NCBI GenBank assembly: GCA_002429965.1
Contig: DJBG01000196.1
Span: 57,931 to 66,772 of the forward strand
Reading direction: 5' to 3'
Source: Hungatella sp. UBA5982
Lineage (GTDB): Bacteria > Bacillota > Clostridia > Lachnospirales > Lachnospiraceae
DNA: 8,842 nucleotides
Notes under the pieces: generated by a model
Database searches by the model: none
Told to the model about the DNA's origin: nothing
The model's input: only the letters and a program-made list of their open reading frames with translations
Part shown: positions 1 to 4,726 of the stretch, piece by piece
How the letters are laid out: each line of letters opens with the position of its first letter
Numbering within the stretch: position 1 is the stretch's first letter
Made by a program: the position numbers and the translations under genes

Positions 1-404
1 ATGTATTGGAGCTGTGGGGACATATCCTGAAATTGAAGAATCATTTTCTTGGCTCCGTCCTCCACCCTGGTGAAATACTCCCGGGCCTGTTCGCCGCGTT
101 CGTTCTTTTGGGTCATGGAAAGCTTCTTTGCAAAGTGGGCTGTCAGTTTAAAATCCTGTGTAGGATTGGGGTTAAATTCCCGTTCGTCCTTCGGTACGAA
201 CGCCCAATAATCAATGTTTTCTTCCGCAAATTCATTTTCAAGAATGTTTCGCCTACACCACTTAGAATAATTGCTTGGATTAAGTTCCAAAAACTCATAG
301 AGCTTCTTTGCTGTAGTCATTCCGTCTTCGTCAATCCCCAGAACACTTTCAATCGGGGTCAGGTTTGATGTGTCTGCCATTGGCAGATCCATTAAATCAT
401 TCAT
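1..404 (-). CDS. AntA/AntB-family phage antirepressor (partial, 3' end beyond window)
   Basis: The minus-strand frame is open from an ATG at 404-402 to the window edge, giving 134 residues. AGGAGG at 413-418 lies 8 bases upstream, an ideal ribosome binding site. The protein begins MNDLMDLPMADTSNLTP and carries the AntA/AntB-type N-terminal pattern: a TTAKKLYEFLELNPSNYSKW stretch, then DYWAFVPKDERE, DFKLTAHFAKKLSMTQKNER and the RGEQAREYFTRVEDGAKK ending. Family members act in the cytoplasm and are thought to inactivate the prophage repressor or otherwise favour lytic growth. The gene starts 32 bases after the stop of the Cro-like gene, so it is the second gene of the leftward early operon. The C-terminal effector region, which varies within the family, is cut off, so the partner cannot be predicted. 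The family call is from recalled sequence pattern. Confidence 0.8.
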   Translation of the reverse strand, partial: MNDLMDLPMADTSNLTPIESVLGIDEDGMTTAKKLYEFLELNPSNYSKWCRRNILENEFAEENIDYWAFVPKDEREFNPNPTQDFKLTAHFAKKLSMTQKNERGEQAREYFTRVEDGAKKMILQFQDMSPQLQY

Positions 405-436
405 TACTATATCCTCCTCTTTTTTTCAATGTGCTG

Positions 437-640
437 TTAAGTGTCCCGGGTGTCTTCCTCGGCGAAATATTCCACAGGCACTCCGAAGTGCTTTGCCAAT
501 GTCATGAGCTTGTCAAACTTCGGCTTACTACGTCCGGTCTTCCAATCTGACAAAACTGACTGAGCGATACCCGTTTCTTTTGAGACTTGATATGCTGTTT
601 CGTTGCTTATGCCTAACAACTCCGCAAATTTTTTATACAA
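437..640 (-). CDS. Cro-like XRE-family HTH regulator, TTG start
   Basis: A 67-residue protein consisting almost entirely of one helix-turn-helix of the HTH_3/XRE type (about residues 6-60). The motif region reads TAYQVSKETGIAQSVLSDWK and is followed by GRSKPK and FGVPVEY, the usual end of the fold. The start is TTG at 640-638. AAAGGCGG at 651-658 is the ribosome binding site, and the N-terminus MYKKF aligns without gaps with MYDIF of the divergent repressor, which supports this unusual start. It heads the leftward operon with the antirepressor and should play the Cro role: a small DNA-binding protein that turns down the repressor gene and its own promoter in lytic growth. It has no dimerisation or protease domain. 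Confidence 0.85.
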   Translation of the reverse strand: MYKKFAELLGISNETAYQVSKETGIAQSVLSDWKTGRSKPKFDKLMTLAKHFGVPVEYFAEEDTRDT

Positions 641-675
641 GTTTTTTTCACCGCCTTTCTATAATAAAAAATATA

Positions 676-704
676 TTGCAATTACTACGGAAATGTGATA
701 TACT
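676..704 (+). promoter_or_regulatory. Predicted rightward promoter for the repressor operon
   Basis: -35 TTGCAA (676-681), 17-base spacer, -10 TATACT (699-704); predicted start near 711. This would drive the CI-like gene at 864 through a leader of about 150 bases. An operator-like motif (683-696) sits in the spacer, which would allow direct repression or autoregulation. Confidence 0.6.
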
Positions 705-798
705 CAATTTACCAGACGAAGTAAAAAACATTTCCGCAGTATACAAGGGATTTAATGCGCATTTCCTTTGTATGCTCTTATCATACTACGCATTTTCG
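683..798. promoter_or_regulatory. Cluster of operator-like repeats in the lysis-lysogeny switch
   Basis: TACTACGGAAATGT (683-696) is the reverse complement, with 13 of 14 matches, of ACATTTCCGCAGTA (728-741). The CATTTCC core recurs as CATTTCC at 760-766 and as CATTTTCG at 791-798. The three same-orientation copies begin at 729, 760 and 791, that is, exactly 31 bases apart (about three helical turns). The outer motifs fall in the spacers of the two predicted promoters. These are the likely binding sites of the two related HTH proteins. The repeats are read directly; the binding role is inference. Confidence 0.55.
739..775. repeat. Inverted repeat between the facing promoters
   Basis: GTATACAAGGGA (739-750) and TCCTTTGTATGC (764-775) pair over 10 of 12 positions and enclose a 13-base centre containing the perfect palindrome AATGCGCATT (754-763). 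The repeat covers the predicted start of the leftward transcript (about 773). It could be an operator or an RNA hairpin in both overlapping transcripts. Confidence 0.5.
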
Positions 799-808
799 AT
801 AAAGTCAA
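780..808 (-). promoter_or_regulatory. Predicted leftward promoter for the cro-antirepressor operon
   Basis: On the minus strand: -35 TTGACT (808-803), 17-base spacer, -10 TATGAT (785-780); predicted start near 773, leader about 130 bases to the TTG of the Cro-like gene. It is the best consensus match in the gap on this strand. The spacer holds the motif found as CATTTTCG on the plus strand, so repressor binding would block it. Confidence 0.65.
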
Positions 809-863
809 CGGTTTTTTCGGTTTTGCATAGTATTGTCTGCGGTTTGTGAAAGGTGGACAAATT

Positions 864-1190
864 ATGTATGATATTTTTGAGCAACTTCTACAAAAGAAAG
901 GCGTCACAGCCTACAAAGTGTCAAAAGAAACCGGGGTCACTCAATCCACTCTTAGCGATTGGAAACGCGGCAGAAGCACACCAAAAACGGATAATATGAA
1001 AAAGATAGCGGATTATTTCGGCGTTACAGTTGATTACTTAATGACCGGAGAAGATGCAAAAGTTACCACTCCAGAAGTTTCTCGGATTGAAACCCTAGCC
1101 GCTCATTTTGAAGGGGAAGAAATCACGGATGAAGAGATGGAAGAAATCATGAACTATGTTAAGTTTGTAAAGAGCAGACGGAAGAAATAG
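864..1190 (+). CDS. CI-like XRE-family prophage repressor
   Basis: A 108-residue protein. The N-terminal HTH_3/XRE domain (about residues 1-62) includes TAYKVSKETGVTQSTLSDWK, GRSTPK and FGVTVDYLMTGE. A short acidic linker and a helical tail follow, with EITDEEMEEIMNYVKF and a basic KSRRKK end, a common ending in small Firmicutes phage repressors. The start is ATG 864, because AAAGGTGG (849-856) lies 7 bases upstream; an in-frame GTG at 846 overlaps that site and is rejected. There is no S24/LexA-type self-cleavage domain, so induction must depend on another protein, probably the ImmA-like product or the antirepressor. It is about half identical to the divergent Cro-like protein, including the recognition helix. 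Role: maintains lysogeny by binding the operators at 683-798. Confidence 0.85.
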   Translation: MYDIFEQLLQKKGVTAYKVSKETGVTQSTLSDWKRGRSTPKTDNMKKIADYFGVTVDYLMTGEDAKVTTPEVSRIETLAAHFEGEEITDEEMEEIMNYVKFVKSRRKK

Positions 1191-1213
1191 TATTGTAAGG
1201 GGTTTACTGTACG

Positions 1214-1693
1214 ATGAACGATTTGGAAAAAGAAGAGCAAGAAGCGATAGAGGCCGGCATACATGTTGATTACATCCCTTTTAAGTGTAAGAGCATAAAA
1301 GGATTATATTGTGATGGATCTATAGCGATTAACAGCAACGTCGAAACATGTGTTGAAAGAGCTTGTGTACTTGCCGAAGAATTAGGGCACTATCATACGT
1401 CCTCTGGTATAATCTTAGATATGGAAAGTGCTGGCAATCAGAAACAGGAAAATTCTGCAAGACTTTGGGCCTATAATAAAATGGTTACAATAGAAAAAAT
1501 CATTTCCGCCAAGGAAGCAGGTTGCCGTAATCGATATGAAATTGCCGAGCACCTCAATGTAACAGAGCCTTTTCTTCAAGAAGCCATAGACTGCTATCAT
1601 TCAAAATACGGCCTCGGTTTCCAAAAGGGGGAATACATAATATTATTCGAACCATTTAATATCTATAAAATGACAGGAAGTGTAGAGAAATAG
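1214..1693 (+). CDS. ImmA/IrrE-family metallopeptidase-like protein
   Basis: 159 residues, starting 23 bases after the repressor stop, with AAGGGG (1197-1202) upstream of ATG 1214. ImmA proteins are zinc-dependent proteases that cleave the partner repressor, as in ICEBs1 and related phages. The family core is visible: CVERACVLAEELGHYHTS around residues 46-63, then ENSARLWAYNKM (79-90), where the third metal ligand (E79) is expected. The usual HExxH appears as E55-E-L-G-H59, with the first histidine replaced by glutamate. From memory this substitution is frequent in clostridial phage members, so the protein is not necessarily inactive. The C-terminal half (about 95-130) looks like a small helical domain, possibly HTH-like (RYEIAEHLNVTEPFLQEAI). 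Cytoplasmic; co-transcribed with the repressor. Confidence 0.8.
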   Translation: MNDLEKEEQEAIEAGIHVDYIPFKCKSIKGLYCDGSIAINSNVETCVERACVLAEELGHYHTSSGIILDMESAGNQKQENSARLWAYNKMVTIEKIISAKEAGCRNRYEIAEHLNVTEPFLQEAIDCYHSKYGLGFQKGEYIILFEPFNIYKMTGSVEK

Positions 1694-1707
1694 AAGTTTA
1701 TCATTAA

Positions 1708-1735
1708 GATTAAAATAGCCTATGGCTTTTAATAA
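1708..1735 (+). repeat. AT-rich hairpin, left copy flanking the lipoprotein gene (possible weak terminator)
   Basis: ATTAAAA (1709-1715) pairs perfectly with TTTTAAT (1727-1733) around GCC-TAT-GGC, with a two-base bulge. The element closely matches 2455-2480 in the same orientation: GATTAAAA, GCCTA, GCTTT and AATAA are shared in order, 23 of 28 aligned positions. It lies 15 bases after the ImmA-like stop and may partly end repressor-operon transcripts. Confidence 0.5.
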
Positions 1736-1765
1736 ATAAAAATAAGAAAAAATAAAGGGGTATTA

Positions 1766-2422
1766 ATGAGAATGAAAAAATTAAAATTATTTGCAACTGC
1801 AGTCCTTATCTCTTCATCAATTTTATTGCTTGGTTGCAGCAAAAAAGCAGATATCGTTTCCACGACATCTGAAACTACCAACACTGAAAGCTCCATTAAT
1901 GAATCCAATACAGGTGCTGAAACAAAAAGTGACCTAGAGGCTATTGGAGATGTAGGGGTCGAAAAAGGACTTTTTAACGTTGAACTAACTATCCCAGCAG
2001 AATTTGTTGGAGAACAAACACAAGAAGATCTAAATGAATTATGTAACGAAAAGGGGTACAAGTCTATCACATTGAATGATGATCAAAGTGCCACCTACAT
2101 ATTAACAAAACAGCAACACAAAGAAATGATGAATGAAATAAAGAATAATATTAACACATCTATAACAGAAATGATTGGCTCAGAAGATTATCCGAATTAT
2201 ACAAATATAACAGCTAATGATAACTTTACTGAATTTCAAATAACCACAAAATCTTCTGAATTATCCCTGGTAGAAACTTTCTCTGTTGTAGGTTTTTATA
2301 TGTATGGAGGTATGTATAATATTTTTAATGGAACGGCTGTTGACAATGTTTCTGTAAAATTTATCAATGCCGATACAGGGGAAGAAATTACAACCACAAA
2401 TTCCAAAGACATGGGTGAATAA
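1766..2422 (+). CDS. Prophage-encoded lipoprotein, function unknown (moron candidate)
   Basis: 218 residues with a textbook lipoprotein signal: basic MRMKKLK, a hydrophobic stretch (8-22) and the lipobox LLLGC with Cys24 as the lipidated residue. A Ser/Thr/Asn/Glu-rich linker (about 25-60) follows. The folded part begins near GLFNVELTIPAEFVGEQTQE, contains SITLNDDQSATYILTKQQHK and a long charged helix, and ends NADTGEEITTTNSKDMGE. AAAGGGG (1754-1760) is the ribosome binding site; ATG 1772 is an alternative start. It would be exported and anchored to the outer face of the membrane. I recall similar clostridial lipoproteins but no assigned function. Its place between repressor module and integrase is where some phages of Gram-positive bacteria carry superinfection-exclusion lipoproteins (Ltp of Streptococcus phage TP-J34), so exclusion or another lysogenic-conversion role is a fair hypothesis. 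The gene is more AT-rich than its neighbours. Confidence 0.75.
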   Translation: MRMKKLKLFATAVLISSSILLLGCSKKADIVSTTSETTNTESSINESNTGAETKSDLEAIGDVGVEKGLFNVELTIPAEFVGEQTQEDLNELCNEKGYKSITLNDDQSATYILTKQQHKEMMNEIKNNINTSITEMIGSEDYPNYTNITANDNFTEFQITTKSSELSLVETFSVVGFYMYGGMYNIFNGTAVDNVSVKFINADTGEEITTTNSKDMGE

Positions 2423-2454
2423 TTCTGGCATTGAAGCCTACTGAATAAAATTAT

Positions 2455-2480
2455 GATTAAAAGGCCTACCGCTTTAATAA
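2455..2480 (+). repeat. AT-rich hairpin, right copy flanking the lipoprotein gene
   Basis: Begins GATTAAAAGGCCTACC and ends GCTTTAATAA; the imperfect direct repeat of 1708-1735 (23 of 28 aligned positions). ATTAAA and TTTAAT can pair across an imperfect GC centre. It lies 32 bases after the lipoprotein stop. Confidence 0.5.
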
Positions 2481-2541
2481 GATCAAAAGGAATGAGGTAT
2501 ACTCATCATCATTTTGGCATTAATAAATTTAATATAATATA

Positions 2542-2578
2542 AAACAAAACCGCCCGGTATTGGCGTACCGAACGGCTT
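2542..2578 (-). terminator. Rho-independent terminator for leftward transcription
   Basis: On the minus strand CCGTTCGGTA (2575-2566) pairs with TACCGGGCGG (2559-2550) over 10 pairs, two of them G-U, around a 6-base loop. TTTTGTTTT follows. On the plus strand the two G-U pairs become C-A mismatches and no T-run follows, so it is directional. No leftward gene lies just to its right in the prophage; see findings. Confidence 0.7.
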
Positions 2579-2653
2579 TACATAGATTTTCTCTTACCAG
2601 TAGATCTGGGAAGATATATTCTACATGATCACTAGAATTATATCATTTTCAGA

Positions 2654-2681
2654 GCGCCCTGGCAAGAGGCGTATTTTTTAT
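2654..2681 (+). terminator. Weak possible rightward terminator before int
   Basis: GCGCC (2654-2658) can pair with GGCGT (2668-2672) around a 9-base loop, followed by ATTTTTTAT (2673-2681). The stem is only five pairs, so termination would be partial at best. Confidence 0.3.
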
Positions 2682-2692
2682 ACTCAAAAATA

Positions 2693-2710
2693 AGTTGTGG
2701 CATCACAACT
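2693..2710 (+). promoter_or_regulatory. Hairpin just upstream of the integrase ribosome binding site
   Basis: AGTTGTG (2693-2699) and CACAACT (2704-2710) form a perfect 7-bp stem with loop GCAT. It ends 4 bases before the AAAGGA ribosome binding site (2715-2720). If the TATACT at 2679-2684 is a -10 element, this stem would be the very 5' end of the int mRNA. It may affect int mRNA stability or translation. Confidence 0.45.
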
Positions 2711-2729
2711 CACGAAAGGAAATGATATT

Positions 2730-3866
2730 ATGGCAGAGAAAATGAAGAAAAGAAAGGACGGCCGATATGCAAAACAGGTATCCATCGGTATAAAAAATGG
2801 GAAGCCTGTCCGTAAAACCATCTACGGTAAAACGCAAAAGGAACTGGACAAGAATTACAGGGATTTCATGAGTTTAAAAGATAAAGGGATTATTCTACAA
2901 GAGGAAAACATGACTTTTCGAGAACTCTCAGAACTTTGGCTTAAGAATGAGAAAATAGGTAGTATCAGGGAACAATCCGTTACAACAATTAAAGGGCAGC
3001 TTAGCACGATAAATTCACACATAGGAGACATAAAGATCAAGGACTTAAAGCAGAGCCATATCGAAGCATTTCGTGCATCGATGCTAAAGTCTGGTAAGTT
3101 GGCACAATATAACTTTTGTCTGTCCCGGATAAGGGCAATCGTACGATATGCCGTACAAAAAGACATTACAGCAAAGGACATTACTCTTGGAATGAAGAGA
3201 ATAAAAAATTGCCAAAAGCGAAGTAAGCGATCTCTTACTACGATAGAACGACAACTTATCATAAAAGCTGATATGGATAGCTTTGAACTCTGTTTTGTCA
3301 ATCTGCTTCTTTACACTGGGTTGCGAAAAAATGAGGCTCTGGCCCTGAATGTAAGTGATATAGATCTAAAGAAAAAACGGATCAATATTAACAAGTCCCT
3401 GATTGCCAGCAAAAGAAGAGAGTCATGTCTGCAAGAGTACACGAAAACAACTGCCGGAAAACGTCAAGTGCCTATACCAACCTTTCTGCTAGAGGTTCTT
3501 TCAAAATATATTAAGGGCAGGACGGGTATTCTTTTCACCTCCAGGAACGGAGGATATATCTCCGATGGAACAATGAACTTTCGTTGGAAAAAAATCTTGA
3601 ATAAGCTGCAGGCAGCTACAGACACCCCAATTGCAGATGATATTACTTTACACATGTTCCGGCACACTTACGCCAGTGACTTATACAAATCAGGGATAGA
3701 CATTAAACAGGCTCAATACCTCTTAGGTCATGATGACATTAAAACCACTCTTGATACCTATACTCATTTCGGCTACACGGATGTGCAAGTAGATAAGCTT
3801 GAGGATTACTACAATGCAGTCAAAATGCAGTCAAATGGTAAAGTGTTACCCCTGAAACACGCATAA
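2730..3866 (+). CDS. int: Phage tyrosine recombinase (integrase)
   Basis: 378 residues, full length for phage and Tn916-like integrases. The start is ATG 2730, behind AAAGGA (2715-2720); the upstream in-frame GTG at 2697 lies in a hairpin and is rejected. Domains: an N-terminal AP2-like arm-binding domain (about 5-48, KRKDGRYAKQVSIGIKNGK...), a SAM-like core-binding domain (about 60-155) and the catalytic domain (about 168-360). All catalytic residues are visible: R199 in TGLRKNEAL, K239 in the TKTTAGKRQVP hairpin, H308 and R311 in HMFRHTY, H334 in LLGH and the nucleophile Y344 in LDTYTH. It should integrate the phage at attB and, usually with an excisionase not seen here, excise it. The enzyme appears intact, so the prophage may be mobile. 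Rightward, last gene of the lysogeny module. Confidence 0.95.
   Translation: MAEKMKKRKDGRYAKQVSIGIKNGKPVRKTIYGKTQKELDKNYRDFMSLKDKGIILQEENMTFRELSELWLKNEKIGSIREQSVTTIKGQLSTINSHIGDIKIKDLKQSHIEAFRASMLKSGKLAQYNFCLSRIRAIVRYAVQKDITAKDITLGMKRIKNCQKRSKRSLTTIERQLIIKADMDSFELCFVNLLLYTGLRKNEALALNVSDIDLKKKRININKSLIASKRRESCLQEYTKTTAGKRQVPIPTFLLEVLSKYIKGRTGILFTSRNGGYISDGTMNFRWKKILNKLQAATDTPIADDITLHMFRHTYASDLYKSGIDIKQAQYLLGHDDIKTTLDTYTHFGYTDVQVDKLEDYYNAVKMQSNGKVLPLKHA
3814..3835. repeat. 11-bp perfect tandem repeat in the 3' end of int
   Basis: ATGCAGTCAAA occurs twice head to tail (3814-3824, 3825-3835), within codons for NAVKMQSNG near the integrase C-terminus. An 11-base unit changes frame between copies, so a protein repeat is not the reason. 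Short direct repeats near attP are typical arm sites for integrases with an AP2-like N-terminal domain. That use is inference. Confidence 0.5.
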
Positions 3867-3913
3867 ACACAGCATTCTGTAAGAATAAATTAAATTATTA
3901 CGATTTAACAGAT

Positions 3914-3927
3914 AATCTTGTAAGATT
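3914..3927. repeat. 14-bp palindrome at the junction
   Basis: AATCTT-GT-AAGATT is a perfect dyad with a 2-base centre. It overlaps the -35 of the candidate promoter for the next gene, so it could be a repressor site. The centre is shorter than the usual 6-8-base crossover region, which argues against its being a whole recombination core. Confidence 0.4.
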
Positions 3928-3946
3928 CAACATTTTCTGATATGCT
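3918..3946 (+). promoter_or_regulatory. Candidate promoter for the membrane-protein gene
   Basis: TTGTAA (3918-3923), 17-base spacer, TATGCT (3941-3946); each hexamer matches consensus at four of six positions. Predicted start about 3953, with AGGAGG at 3966-3971. Because the prophage ends close by, the integration may have supplied or preserved this promoter. Confidence 0.4.
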
Positions 3947-3984
3947 TATAGTCGTAAAAACCATCAGGAGGAAAGGGAATCAGT

Positions 3985-4698
3985 ATGAACCAGTATAACA
4001 ACCAAATCAGATCAAACCGCAGGAAAACGCGCTCCGGCAGCAGGAATGATGCAGGGCAAAACGGTTTTCTATCGGTCCTTCTGTTTTATGTGCTTCCTTT
4101 CATCGTTATAAATGGCCTGATCTTTTTTCTGGTGACGTCCAAACCAAAGGGCGAGATTACGATCGGTGAAAGCAGTGATTATATATCCACAACCATGGAC
4201 CTTAAGATCAAATCCCTGCTTCCTGTGAAGAGCATGGAAGTGGCCTTAGATGGTGCTCCTGTTGAAATGACGAAAACAGGCCTTAAGACCTATTCCGCCA
4301 TCCTTAAAAACAACGGAGTGCTTGAAGTAAAGCTTATATCCTTTAACAAAATGAAGACCGTTTTATATGAACAGGTGGATGTTTTAGATGATACGCCACC
4401 AAGTATTAAGGACAAAGTATTTAAAGACGGAGTTCTATCCTTCCGCTTGGAAGACAGCCAGTCCGGCGTGGATTATTCCTCCATTTCCGGCTGCGATGAG
4501 GACAACACAGATATTTCTCCCCTGTCAATAGACCGTAGCACAGGACTTGTGACCTTTGAACTGAAAAAGGATAATCTGACCATTACTGCCAGGGACAACA
4601 TCGGCAACGAGATGCATATAACCTTTACCCCCCAGGGTGAAAGCATTGAGGATGAGGAAACACAAAACGTTCAGGAAGAAAATCCGACTGAATCTTAA
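3985..4698 (+). CDS. Single-pass membrane protein with extracellular Ig-like region, function unknown
   Basis: 237 residues, with ATG 3985 behind AGGAGGAAAGGG. A basic cytoplasmic N-terminus (about 1-26, rich in R/N/S) precedes one membrane span (about 28-50, FLSVLLFYVLPFIVINGLIF). An external part of about 185 residues follows. By the positive-inside rule the N-terminus is cytoplasmic. The external part is beta-rich; from DVLDDTPPSIKDKVF (about 133) to ITARDNIGNEMHITF it resembles a bacterial Ig-like domain (DxTPP opening, D-N-x-G-N near the end). The C-terminus is acidic (EDEETQ...ENPTES). There is no peptidase, sortase or catalytic motif that I recognise. It may be an envelope-assembly or cell-surface scaffolding protein; this is inference. 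It reads away from the prophage and converges on the glucosidase operon. Confidence 0.7.
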   Translation: MNQYNNQIRSNRRKTRSGSRNDAGQNGFLSVLLFYVLPFIVINGLIFFLVTSKPKGEITIGESSDYISTTMDLKIKSLLPVKSMEVALDGAPVEMTKTGLKTYSAILKNNGVLEVKLISFNKMKTVLYEQVDVLDDTPPSIKDKVFKDGVLSFRLEDSQSGVDYSSISGCDEDNTDISPLSIDRSTGLVTFELKKDNLTITARDNIGNEMHITFTPQGESIEDEETQNVQEENPTES

Positions 4699-4726
4699 GA
4701 CATAAAGATAATGGATAAATAAAAAA

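Larger units (their letters stand above)
2423..2729. other. Intergenic region between lipoprotein and integrase
   Basis: About 307 bases with no credible coding region. It holds the right copy of the flanking hairpin (2455-2480), a small dyad ATGAG-GTATA-CTCAT (2492-2506), the leftward terminator (2542-2578), a weak rightward hairpin, a -10-like TATACT (2679-2684) lacking a good -35, and the hairpin and ribosome binding site of int. Only a weak case can be made for a dedicated int promoter. Confidence 0.7.
1..3900. mobile_element. Right-hand (integrase-proximal) end of a temperate prophage
   Basis: The run of antirepressor and Cro-like gene on the minus strand, then CI-like repressor, ImmA-like protein, lipoprotein and tyrosine integrase on the plus strand, is the standard lysogeny module of Firmicutes siphophages. 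The lytic genes are expected to continue leftward beyond position 1. The genes right of about 3950 are ordinary metabolic and envelope genes, so the element ends between the integrase 3' end and about 3984. The exact right end is not determined; 3900 is nominal. An integrative conjugative element is less likely because of the antirepressor and the Cro/CI pair, but no structural phage gene is in view. Confidence 0.85.
3867..3984. other. Prophage-chromosome junction region (att site expected here or in the int 3' end)
   Basis: 118 AT-rich bases between the integrase and the first chromosomal gene. It contains no tRNA and no coding region. The recombined att core should lie in or next to it, but the second copy would be beyond the left edge of the window, so it cannot be placed. 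A palindrome (3914-3927) and a candidate promoter (3918-3946) are listed separately. Confidence 0.55.

Noticed and set aside
709..762. A 17-codon minus-strand ORF in the leader of the predicted cro transcript
   Set aside because: Its only AAAGGA lies about one base from the ATG, too close for normal initiation, and it overlaps the operator repeats.
755..802. A 15-residue plus-strand leader ORF ahead of the repressor
   Set aside because: AAGGGA is 4 bases from the ATG, which is marginal; there is no attenuator-like codon run, and the sequence is explained by the operator dyad.
846..863. GTG at 846 as the start of the repressor gene
   Set aside because: It overlaps the AAAGGTGG ribosome binding site that serves ATG 864, and the homologous Cro-like protein aligns from the MY at 864.
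1729..2070. A 113-codon minus-strand ORF opposite the lipoprotein gene
   Set aside because: It is antisense to a gene with a clear signal peptide, has no ribosome binding site or domain, and reflects the base composition of the real gene.
2697..2729. GTG at 2697 as the start of the integrase
   Set aside because: It lies inside the 2693-2710 hairpin and has no ribosome binding site; AAAGGA at 2715-2720 serves ATG 2730.
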